From Leeuwenhoekiella marinoflava DSM 3653 (lineage in GTDB: Bacteria; Bacteroidota; Bacteroidia; Flavobacteriales; Flavobacteriaceae), in contig NZ_FQUN01000003.1 in assembly GCF_900129005.1 (NCBI RefSeq), forward strand, positions 62,001-126,000: a stretch of DNA of 64,000 bases, in the 5' to 3' direction. The notes below the pieces were generated by a model. It was not told where the DNA came from, searched no databases, and saw only the letters and a program-made list of their open reading frames with translations. This document shows positions 1-6,911 of this stretch, in pieces; the stretch's first letter is position 1; the number at the start of each line of letters is the position of its first letter. The position numbers were made by a program, and so were the translations under genes.

Positions 1-413
1 AGTGTCAATTTGATCTTCTTATCTGGTCCGATCACAAAAACTGAACGTACGGTTGCTTTCTCACTCGCATTGGGATGAATCATATCGTAAAGCTCTGCCA
101 CTTTGTGGTCTTCATCTCCAATTATAGGGTAATCTACCGTCGTGTTTTGCGTCTCATTAATATCTTTAATCCACTCTTTATGCGAAGCAACACCGTCAAC
201 ACTCAATGCAATAGGTTTCACATTACGCTTTTTAAATTCGCCATGGTAGTTTGCAACGGTACCCAATTCTGTAGTACAAACCGGCGTATAATCTGCCGGA
301 TGCGAGAATAAAATCCCCCAACTGTCACCCAACCATTCGTGGAAATTGATTTCTCCTTCAGTAGTATCTACTGTAAAATTTGGTGCTATATCTCCTAATC
401 TTAAATGTGCCAT
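1..413 (-). CDS. Peroxiredoxin, one-Cys (Prx6) type, 3' end outside window
   Basis: This is a thiol peroxidase that reduces hydrogen peroxide and alkyl hydroperoxides in the cytoplasm. The 137 codons present start MAHLRLGDIAPNF and carry the peroxidatic motif PVCTTE with Cys46, preceded by FSHPADYTP, the pattern of the Prx6/1-Cys group. No stop is reached before base 1; the family is usually a little over 200 residues, so roughly the last third is missing. The ATG at 413 directly precedes the conserved N-terminus. It lies 34 bp downstream of scoA on the same strand and could be co-transcribed with it. Family assignment is secure; the subfamily rests on the motif only. Confidence 0.93.
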   Translation of the reverse strand, partial: MAHLRLGDIAPNFTVDTTEGEINFHEWLGDSWGILFSHPADYTPVCTTELGTVANYHGEFKKRNVKPIALSVDGVASHKEWIKDINETQNTTVDYPIIGDEDHKVAELYDMIHPNASEKATVRSVFVIGPDKKIKLT

Positions 414-447
414 TTGTTATTGTATTTAGTTTTAAATTATTTGGAAG

Positions 448-1152
448 TTAGTTTTCTCGTTTTCTTACTGTACGTTGCTCAATACGCTTTTCGTAGTTTG
501 CTCCTTCAAAAATGCGTTGAACAAAGATTCCCGGAATGTGTATCTGATTAGGATCGAGTTCTCCCGCCGGAAGCAACTCTTCTACCTCAGCAACTGTTAC
601 AGTTGCCGCACCACACATTACAGGGTTAAAATTACGTGCAGTTCCTTTAAAAATGAGATTTCCGGCAGTGTCACCTTTCCAAGCTTTAATAAATGCAAAA
701 TCGGCCTTAAAGGCGTGTTCTAAGACATACATTTTACCATCAAACTCACGGGTTTCTTTACCTTCGGCTACTTCTGTACCGTATCCTGCAGGTGTATAGA
801 AAGCAGGAAAACCGGCTTGTGCAGCACGGCAACGTTCAGCAAGAGTACCTTGCGGAATCAACTCAACATCGAGTTCACCGCTCAACATTTGGCGTTCAAA
901 CTCAGCATTTTCTCCTACATACGAAGAAATCATTTTTTTGATTTGCTTCTTCTGAAGTAACAAACCCAGTCCAAAATCATCAACACCTGCATTGTTAGAA
1001 ATACAGGTCAATCCTTCTACATTGAGTTTGACTAAATGTGCAATTGCATTTTCCGGAATACCGCTCAATCCAAAACCGCCAAGCATCAACGTCATATCAT
1101 CTTTGACACCTTGCAATGCATTAGAAACCGAGTCTACCGTTTTTGTTATCAT
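448..1152 (-). CDS. scoA: Succinyl-CoA:3-ketoacid CoA transferase, subunit A
   Basis: This is the alpha subunit of the CoA transferase that moves CoA from succinyl-CoA to acetoacetate (ketone-body or branched-chain catabolism, cytoplasm). The 234 residues match the usual length. The N-terminal glycine-rich CoA-binding stretch [16 protein letters not shown] (about residues 22-37) and later [13 protein letters not shown] and [13 protein letters not shown] are family signatures. The catalytic glutamate sits in the B subunit, which is normally adjacent. Here the next gene downstream is a peroxiredoxin, so scoB is either beyond the window edge or elsewhere. The upstream neighbour is PBP1A, 117 bp away on the same strand. 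Confidence 0.92.
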   Translation of the reverse strand: MITKTVDSVSNALQGVKDDMTLMLGGFGLSGIPENAIAHLVKLNVEGLTCISNNAGVDDFGLGLLLQKKQIKKMISSYVGENAEFERQMLSGELDVELIPQGTLAERCRAAQAGFPAFYTPAGYGTEVAEGKETREFDGKMYVLEHAFKADFAFIKAWKGDTAGNLIFKGTARNFNPVMCGAATVTVAEVEELLPAGELDPNQIHIPGIFVQRIFEGANYEKRIEQRTVRKREN

Positions 1153-1269
1153 TTTCTCATTTTAGAATAAGAAAATTACAAAATACGTTTTCTAACAGCA
1201 ATCTTTTAGCAGTATTTTATGCTATCTATAATAGCAGAAAATTGCGCTTTTACACTTGAATTTCAGCTC

Positions 1270-3606
1270 TTAAAAGTCTAACTCGTCAGGTAAATCAATT
1301 CCTTGATTTCCTTCCGCAGGTACAGAACAATCTACACGAATAGAAAGATTTTCAGGTTTTTCAAAGTCGTCTTTGGAGATTTTCAGATCTTCATCTGCAT
1401 AACATTTCTTCATAAATACACCCCAGATAGGTAAGGCCATAGTCGCTCCCTGACCGTAAGTTATAGAAGGGAAATGCACCGAACGATTATCACCGCCTAC
1501 CCAAACACCACTCACAAGGTTAGGTACCATACCCATAAACCAACCGTCACTTTGATTTTGAGTTGTTCCCGTTTTACCTGCAATAGCGTTCTTAAACATA
1601 TACGGGTGACCAGTAATTACATTTTTATAGACACTATTGTTTATAGCACCTGAGCGCAATCTAGCACCAGAACCATATTGGGTAACACCTTCCATCAAAT
1701 TAACCGTTACGTAAGCAGACTCCTGACTAATAATATCTTTTGCCTCTGGAATGCTTTGATAAAGAATCGTTCCGTTTTTATCTACGATGGTCGATACAAT
1801 TTGCGGCTCTACGTGTACCCCTTTATTTGCAAAAGCAGAATACGCAGAAACCATCTCAAATAAACTCAAATCTGCCGTACCTAATGCAATTGAAGGAACT
1901 GCCGGAATATTCTCTGTATCAACACCTAATTTTTCAATAAGATCTATAACAGGTCTTGGACCTACACGATGCATCAAACGTGCAGAAACAGTATTTATTG
2001 ATTGTGCTAACGCTGATTTTAAAGTTACCATACCTCCATAATCACCACTCGAATTTTCTGGGCACCAGTCTTTTTGAGCTCCCATCTCTCCTGCAGGAAT
2101 ACAATAAGGAATATTAGGAATCGTATCGCAAGGCGAAAGGTGTAGCTGATCTATAGCTGTGGCATATAAAAATGGCTTAAATGTAGAACCTACTTGTCTC
2201 TTACCCGTTTTTACGTGATCGTACTGAAAATGCTTATAGTTAATACCACCTACCCAGGCTTTTACTTCACCTGTTTGTGGTGTCATACTGAGTAAGCCTG
2301 CACGCAGAAAACGCTTATAGTATAAGATACTGTCTCTAGGTGTCATCACCGTATCAATCTCCTTTGCGCCGTCTTTCCAGATAAAAACACGCATATCAGT
2401 CTCTTTATCAAAAGAGGCTTTGATTTGTTCTACAGAAATATCTCGTGCAGCCATCTTTCTCCAGCGGTCAGAATTACGCATTGCACGGTTCAAAATAGAC
2501 GCTGCTTGTTCTTCGGTTATATCTCTAAAAGGAGCTGTTTTGTTTCTTTCGTTTTGTCTGTCAAATTCACGTTGCAGATTTTCCATATGAGCAGTTACTG
2601 CTTCTTCTGCATAGCGCTGCATACGAGAATCTACTGTAGTTGTAATTACCAGTCCGTCGCGGTAGATATTGTAATATTCCTCGTTACCATCTGCATCAAC
2701 ACCTTTAGGATTTTGTTCAATCCAATCAGACATAAATGCTCGCAAATATTCTCTAAAATAAGTCGCAATACCATCTGCATGACCTTCCGGAGAAAAGTTA
2801 ATTTCCATAGGCATAGCGGTAAGACTATCGCGTTCGATTTGAGTGAGTTTTCCGGTTTCTGCCATCAAGGCTAAAACAGTATTTCTACGCTCTAGTGATT
2901 TATCTTTTGAAATCTCCCGATACGGATTAAACTGACGCGGATTTTTAAGCATTCCGGCAATGATCGCAGATTCTTCAGGGCGTAATTCTATGGGTTCTTT
3001 ATCAAAATAAATTTTTGAAGCAGAACGTATTCCCACTGCCTGAAACAAGAAATCTTGCTTGTTAAGGTACATGGTTATTATTTCTTGCTTTGTATACTGC
3101 CGTTCAAGACGTGCTGCAATAATCCATTCTTTCACTTTTTGAAGAACACGCTCAAATTTGCTGCTGGGTGTATCAGAAAAAAGCAATTTTGCCAACTGTT
3201 GTGTGATGGTACTCGCCCCACCTTTTGAACCTAAAAATGCCACAGCACGCGCAGTACCACGCATATCAATCCCAGAGTGCTCATAAAAACGTCTGTCTTC
3301 GGTAGCAACTACAGCATCGATAAGATTTTGTGGTAAATCTTCATATTTAACCGGAGTACGGTTCTCATTGTAAAATTTCCCCAGGGTTTTTCCGTCAGAA
3401 GAAAGTATCTCTGTAGCGAGATTACTCTCGGGATTTTCTAGCTCTTCAAATGTGGGTAGTTTACCAAAGACTCCCCAAGAAGCCAATAGAAATATTAAAA
3501 CTATAGATGCTATTCCGCCTAAAAATAAAATCCAAAAACCTCTAACATACGGTCGGTAATTGGTTGATTTTGTCTGCTTTGCAGACTTCTTTTTATTCTG
3601 AGCCAT
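1270..3606 (-). CDS. Penicillin-binding protein 1A, bifunctional transglycosylase/transpeptidase
   Basis: This is a class A PBP that polymerises and cross-links peptidoglycan at the outer face of the inner membrane. The 778 residues show a basic cytoplasmic N-terminus and one membrane anchor (about 23-45). A GT51 domain follows with ATEDRRFYEH (catalytic Glu103) and GGASTITQQLAKLL. The transpeptidase domain has GSTFKPFLYA (active Ser), QSINTVSA (SxN) and AGKTGTTQNQ (KTG). All catalytic motifs are intact. The start overlaps the end of gldH by 14 bp, so PBP1A is the last gene of a ricT-gldH-PBP1A block. Family assignment is very secure; ponA/mrcA naming is not settled in this phylum. Confidence 0.97.
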   Translation of the reverse strand: MAQNKKKSAKQTKSTNYRPYVRGFWILFLGGIASIVLIFLLASWGVFGKLPTFEELENPESNLATEILSSDGKTLGKFYNENRTPVKYEDLPQNLIDAVVATEDRRFYEHSGIDMRGTARAVAFLGSKGGASTITQQLAKLLFSDTPSSKFERVLQKVKEWIIAARLERQYTKQEIITMYLNKQDFLFQAVGIRSASKIYFDKEPIELRPEESAIIAGMLKNPRQFNPYREISKDKSLERRNTVLALMAETGKLTQIERDSLTAMPMEINFSPEGHADGIATYFREYLRAFMSDWIEQNPKGVDADGNEEYYNIYRDGLVITTTVDSRMQRYAEEAVTAHMENLQREFDRQNERNKTAPFRDITEEQAASILNRAMRNSDRWRKMAARDISVEQIKASFDKETDMRVFIWKDGAKEIDTVMTPRDSILYYKRFLRAGLLSMTPQTGEVKAWVGGINYKHFQYDHVKTGKRQVGSTFKPFLYATAIDQLHLSPCDTIPNIPYCIPAGEMGAQKDWCPENSSGDYGGMVTLKSALAQSINTVSARLMHRVGPRPVIDLIEKLGVDTENIPAVPSIALGTADLSLFEMVSAYSAFANKGVHVEPQIVSTIVDKNGTILYQSIPEAKDIISQESAYVTVNLMEGVTQYGSGARLRSGAINNSVYKNVITGHPYMFKNAIAGKTGTTQNQSDGWFMGMVPNLVSGVWVGGDNRSVHFPSITYGQGATMALPIWGVFMKKCYADEDLKISKDDFEKPENLSIRVDCSVPAEGNQGIDLPDELDF

Positions 3607-4093
3607 TTAGTTGTTCTTTTGTTTTTTCAATACGTAAACCTACATCCCTGATTCCTTCTAGGTCAGCAATAGGATCTACGTCTCCGTTGCGACGCATCGC
3701 CTGTTTTATAGAAAAGGTGTAGGTACCTGTCTCGTTAAATTGTATGTTTTCTTTATACCAAAGTTTGCTTTCTTTTAAGTCTCCAAAACCACTGCCCATC
3801 CAAGTACCGTCTGGCCTAGCCATCTCGTACTCTAAGGTATCTGTAATGGTTTTACCATTAGGAAACTGCATATCTGTTATTAAAAACAAATTACTGAATG
3901 CATAAGAATTATCATTCCGCAAGCTTATAAACGCATTATAACGTGCTAAAGTGTCTAAATCTTCAATTTTAAATACCACAGCGGAATCGCTTTGCCAATG
4001 GTCTGGCAAAGACTTGAATTCATGAAAGGCTGCTGTCTTATCACAAGATGTGAAACAGAACAAACCCAGAATCGCACCAAAAACTCTATGCAT
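3593..4093 (-). CDS. gldH: Gliding motility lipoprotein GldH
   Basis: GldH is a lipoprotein needed for gliding in Flavobacterium. Its molecular role is unknown, and it is thought to support the gliding/T9SS machinery at the envelope. The 166-residue product has a short signal peptide ending CFTSC, so Cys17 is the lipidation site. The mature part carries the family-typical DTLARYNAFISLRNDNSY and ARPDGTWMGSGFGD. It overlaps ricT upstream by 8 bp and PBP1A downstream by 14 bp, an arrangement I recall as common in Flavobacteriia. The overlap suggests translational coupling. Confidence rests on the pattern plus context. Confidence 0.9.
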   Translation of the reverse strand: MHRVFGAILGLFCFTSCDKTAAFHEFKSLPDHWQSDSAVVFKIEDLDTLARYNAFISLRNDNSYAFSNLFLITDMQFPNGKTITDTLEYEMARPDGTWMGSGFGDLKESKLWYKENIQFNETGTYTFSIKQAMRRNGDVDPIADLEGIRDVGLRIEKTKEQLNGSE

Positions 4094-5255
4094 CTTTTTT
4101 AGGCCCCTTTTTTCGGTAATTTCCTTTTTTTCTTCGGTTCTTAGAACGCTTTTTTAAAGTCTTAGGCTTGTCGAAACGCGTTAAACTGTCTTGCCCTACT
4201 ACATTGCCAAAATCCACTTTAGCATCAGTAAGAAGCTCTGCTGCATACTCTTCTAAGCTAGCTACCGGTTGATTTTTCTTGTTTGCTTCAATAATCTCAT
4301 TAGCCTGCGTAGTGGTTAGCTTATGCCAGTTCATCCACTCGCCTTCGTAAGCGTACCACAAATGCCCCTGAAAAATATCTATCTTCTGGCAAACTGCCGT
4401 ACCTTTTTCGGTTTTGAGCTTTTGTTCTGTTTTAGGGAAATCTTTAAGCGCATCCAGATAAGCGTCTAACTCATAGTTTAAACAGCACTTTAGCTTACCG
4501 CACTGGCCGGCTAATTTTTGAGGATTTAAAGAAAGTTGCTGGTAACGCGCCGCACTCGTAGTAACCGATCTAAAGTCTGTTAACCAAGTTGAGCAACATA
4601 ATTCACGCCCACAAGATCCTATACCTCCTAAGCGCGCAGCCTCTTGCCTAAAACCTATCTGACGCATCTCAATACGCGTTCTAAATTCTTGTGCAAATTC
4701 TTTAATCAATTGTCTAAAATCTACACGCTCTTCTGCAGTATAGAAGAAAGTCGCTTTAGAACCGTCTCCCTGAAATTCTATATCAGAGATTTTCATTTGT
4801 AAGCCTAAACGTATCGCTATTTGTCGCGAACGTACTTTAATGGCTTCTTCTCTATCTTTAACACCTTGCCAAACCTCAACATCTTTCTGATTGGCTTTAC
4901 GGTATATTTTTAAAAATTCATCTGTATTGTAGGGTACTTTTTTCTTTTTCATCTGTATGCGCACCAGTTCACCGGTAAGCGATACGATACCTATATCGTG
5001 ACCAGAGGCTGCCTGAACAGCGAGTACTTCTCCCACATTAATCTGAAGTTTATCTACGTTTTTCACGTATTCTTTACGGCCGTTTTTGAAGCGAACTTCA
5101 ACAAAGTCAAAAGCTTCCTGACCCTCTGGCAAACTCATATTTGAGAGCCAGTCAAAGACCGTTAATTTATTACATCCGTCGGTACCGCAAGTACCATTAT
5201 TTTGACAACCACGTGGTTGACCATTTACGGTTATACCACAATTTCCACACGCCAT
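4086..5255 (-). CDS. ricT: PSP1-domain protein, RicT/YaaT family
   Basis: This is a PSP1 C-terminal domain protein. In Firmicutes RicT/YaaT forms an Fe-S-bearing Y-complex that affects RNase Y; its role in Bacteroidota is unproven. The 389 residues contain the conserved cysteine blocks GSCGRELCCSTWL (about 210-225) and CGKLKCCLNYE (about 253-263). An additional N-terminal cluster, MACGNCG followed by GCQNNGTC and DGCNKL, gives five further cysteines. The C-terminal tail from about residue 365 is almost entirely Lys/Arg/Asn, which suggests nucleic-acid contact. It is the first gene of the overlapping ricT-gldH-PBP1A block. Start ATG at 5255 is used because the Cys-rich N-terminus is family-like. 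Confidence 0.88.
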   Translation of the reverse strand: MACGNCGITVNGQPRGCQNNGTCGTDGCNKLTVFDWLSNMSLPEGQEAFDFVEVRFKNGRKEYVKNVDKLQINVGEVLAVQAASGHDIGIVSLTGELVRIQMKKKKVPYNTDEFLKIYRKANQKDVEVWQGVKDREEAIKVRSRQIAIRLGLQMKISDIEFQGDGSKATFFYTAEERVDFRQLIKEFAQEFRTRIEMRQIGFRQEAARLGGIGSCGRELCCSTWLTDFRSVTTSAARYQQLSLNPQKLAGQCGKLKCCLNYELDAYLDALKDFPKTEQKLKTEKGTAVCQKIDIFQGHLWYAYEGEWMNWHKLTTTQANEIIEANKKNQPVASLEEYAAELLTDAKVDFGNVVGQDSLTRFDKPKTLKKRSKNRRKKGNYRKKGPKKDA

Positions 5256-5550
5256 GAGATCCTATATGTTTGTAAATCTCTAATCTAAAAAGATCAGGAT
5301 CTAGTTATTTGTATATATCGAAAACGGAAGTCTTCCGTCTTAATTGCTGCTAAAGATAACATTTTAGACATGCAAAAATATAGTAATTCTAATTGGCATC
5401 ACGTGCTTCCTAAAATCCTTTTAAAATAAAAATTTAGAAAACTGATTTACTTGAGACTTTAAAAAAGTAATTCTATATGCTTAGCATATTAATATTTGAG
5501 GATAAAGAGTTATTATACTTTTTCTGGAAATTGCTTATAGTTAACTTGTG
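5256..5550. other. Intergenic region upstream of ricT
   Basis: I see no gene in this AT-rich stretch. It should hold the promoter of the leftward ricT-gldH-PBP1A block. A minus-strand TATTTTTG at 5380-5373 fits the flavobacterial -7 consensus TAnnTTTG, but I find no TTG at the right distance. A 15-bp odd palindrome (arms ACGGAAG/CTTCCGT, 5324-5338) and a smaller one at 5291-5302 lie between that element and the start codon. Confidence 0.4.
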
Positions 5551-5717
5551 TTAAAATTTCTCAGATCTACCCTTTTTAAAAATCTTATTGCTGTTGGGTA
5601 TGCCCTTTCTCAATTCTTTTTGTACTTCATAAGGCAAAGCAATTATTTCTTTACACTCATCTGAACAGGTGTGATTCATCGCTTCTGCACACTCCTCGCA
5701 TTGTATAAATAGTAAGT
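5551..5717 (-). pseudogene. Duplicated 3' fragment of trhO (left repeat copy)
   Basis: Bases 5555-5717 are identical, base for base, to 9514-9676, the 3' end of trhO. Read on the minus strand it encodes the last 50-odd residues of TrhO, from about LLFIQCEEC to KKGRSEK, then Phe and a TAA stop at 5551-5553. There is no start codon or 5' part, so it is a non-functional remnant. It probably keeps the original C-terminus of trhO, because the intact gene at 9492 has a different last few residues read from the neighbouring cassette gene. Confidence 0.9.
5555..5717. repeat. 163-bp perfect direct repeat, left copy
   Basis: Identical to 9514-9676 with an offset of 3959 bp. Identity stops abruptly on both sides (5554 A against 9513 T; 5718 C against 9677 G). 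The two copies bracket the three-gene cassette. Confidence 0.95.
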
Positions 5718-5844
5718 CGCAGAGTTTATTCTTAAAAATTATTAAAGAAAGGTTCAGTAAGTTAATGTTAAAACATTGCCAAATGTTATTGATAAATATT
5801 ATTGATTAGATTTATGTAAAAGCTAACAATTAAATCCTTTATTT
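5718..5844. other. Leader region of the cassette
   Basis: This very AT-rich stretch upstream of the 82-residue gene is the left end of the cassette. It contains a small palindrome (AATGTT-AA-AACATT near 5765-5778). A weak promoter-like pair TTG (5789-5791) and TAGATTTA (5807-5814) is one base off the TAnnTTTG consensus and short in spacing. No coding potential is visible. Confidence 0.35.
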
Positions 5845-6093
5845 ATGAAAAATTTTATTCTATTTGGCTTATTTATTTCATTATGTTCATTTGGACAAAA
5901 TGAAAAATTAAATGAAAATGACGGTTGCAGCGTGACATGTACTGCAACTGCAACAAATCTTGAAACTGGTGAATCATATAGTTTCACACGTAGAGCTACA
6001 AGTTTGTCCTGTGCAGGAGCTGAAAGCCAGGCTTGCGCCCTTGCAGGAGCTGCGGCTGATCAATTTATAAGAGAGCAATTAAACCAGCAATAA
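5845..6093 (+). CDS. Small secreted four-cysteine protein, unknown function
   Basis: I do not recognise this 82-residue protein. The first 18 residues (MKNFILFGLFISLCSFGQ) form a clear signal peptide of Bacteroidota type, with cleavage likely before or after Gln18. The mature chain of about 64 residues has four cysteines in two pairs (Cys28/Cys32 and Cys56/Cys64), enough for two disulfides in the periplasm or outside. It has a Thr/Ala-rich middle (TCTATATNLETGES) and an Ala-rich C-terminal segment. It is the first gene of the repeat-flanked cassette and precedes the GLPGLI and barrel genes on the same strand. It could be an exported effector or a partner of the barrel; neither is shown. It is probably a real gene, given the signal peptide and position. 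Confidence 0.72.
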   Translation: MKNFILFGLFISLCSFGQNEKLNENDGCSVTCTATATNLETGESYSFTRRATSLSCAGAESQACALAGAAADQFIREQLNQQ

Positions 6094-6154
6094 TACTTTA
6101 AATTAATTACAAAAATTAACTTTAATAACTGTTAGCTTTTTTTAATTTAAAAAA

Positions 6155-6886
6155 ATGAAATATATATTTATAGTTTTTGCATCGTTACTATTACCATTTA
6201 TAACGATAGCACAGCAAAATGCTCTACGAGTAAGTTATATTGAGGAGTTTGGTTCAAATGATTCAGGAGGATTTACAAACTGGAAAACCGATTTAACAAT
6301 TCTTGATTCTAAATCTTCACTTTATAGAATTGATATAAAATCTGCTAATCAGAAACGAATTGATGCTTCAGATTTTGGTGAAGCTAAGGGGTTTACTCCG
6401 TCAAATAGTTCCTATAATTCTTATTACAAAAAGAATAACAATATTTTTTACAAATGGTATATCACGGGTAAAAAATTTTATATTAAAGACCAACCTAATT
6501 TTGAATGGAAGATTTTACCCGAAACTAAAGATATTTTAGGATATACTTGTCAAAAAGCAGTAACTACATTTAGAGGTCGCAATTATGAAGCCTATTTTGC
6601 CATTATTGACGGAGCAACTGGTGGTCCCTGGAAGTTTAATGGTTTGCCGGGAGTTATTTTGGAAATTGAATCTATTGATGGAGAATTCAAAATTCTATCT
6701 TACGGCATAAATACTATCACATTAAATAATACTGTAGTAAATCCATATGAAGATGAAAATTTTATAACCTGGGAAAAGTACAAAGATTTATACAACCAAA
6801 AATATATTGAAACTGAAAACACTTTTAAAGACGGTCAGCAAGTTATGAATATGAAAAAAATGCAGAGGGAACGTCTTGTAGATTAA
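6155..6886 (+). CDS. GLPGLI family protein
   Basis: This is a member of the Bacteroidota-specific GLPGLI family, exported proteins of unknown function. The 243 residues begin with a signal peptide ending TIAQQ (about residue 20). The family signatures are present: ILGYTCQKAVTTFRG at about 127-141 and the name-giving block GGPWKFNGLPGVILEIE at about 156-172. The protein should be periplasmic or surface-exposed. It lies 61 bp after the small secreted protein and 25 bp before a TonB-type barrel, a pairing I recall as common for this family and suggestive of one operon. Its DNA is visibly AT-richer than the flanking housekeeping genes. Confidence 0.9.
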   Translation: MKYIFIVFASLLLPFITIAQQNALRVSYIEEFGSNDSGGFTNWKTDLTILDSKSSLYRIDIKSANQKRIDASDFGEAKGFTPSNSSYNSYYKKNNNIFYKWYITGKKFYIKDQPNFEWKILPETKDILGYTCQKAVTTFRGRNYEAYFAIIDGATGGPWKFNGLPGVILEIESIDGEFKILSYGINTITLNNTVVNPYEDENFITWEKYKDLYNQKYIETENTFKDGQQVMNMKKMQRERLVD

Positions 6887-6911
6887 CACATTGATTCTTT
6901 ATTAGTTATAA

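Noticed and set aside
2425-2874. 149-codon plus-strand open frame
   Set aside because: It lies wholly antisense to PBP1A, has no start context or domain, and follows the codon pattern of the minus-strand gene.
5718-5760. Possible continuation of trhO homology beyond the repeat
   Set aside because: Only scattered matches (NKLCD against NEACH) that fade at once; no better than chance in AT-rich DNA.
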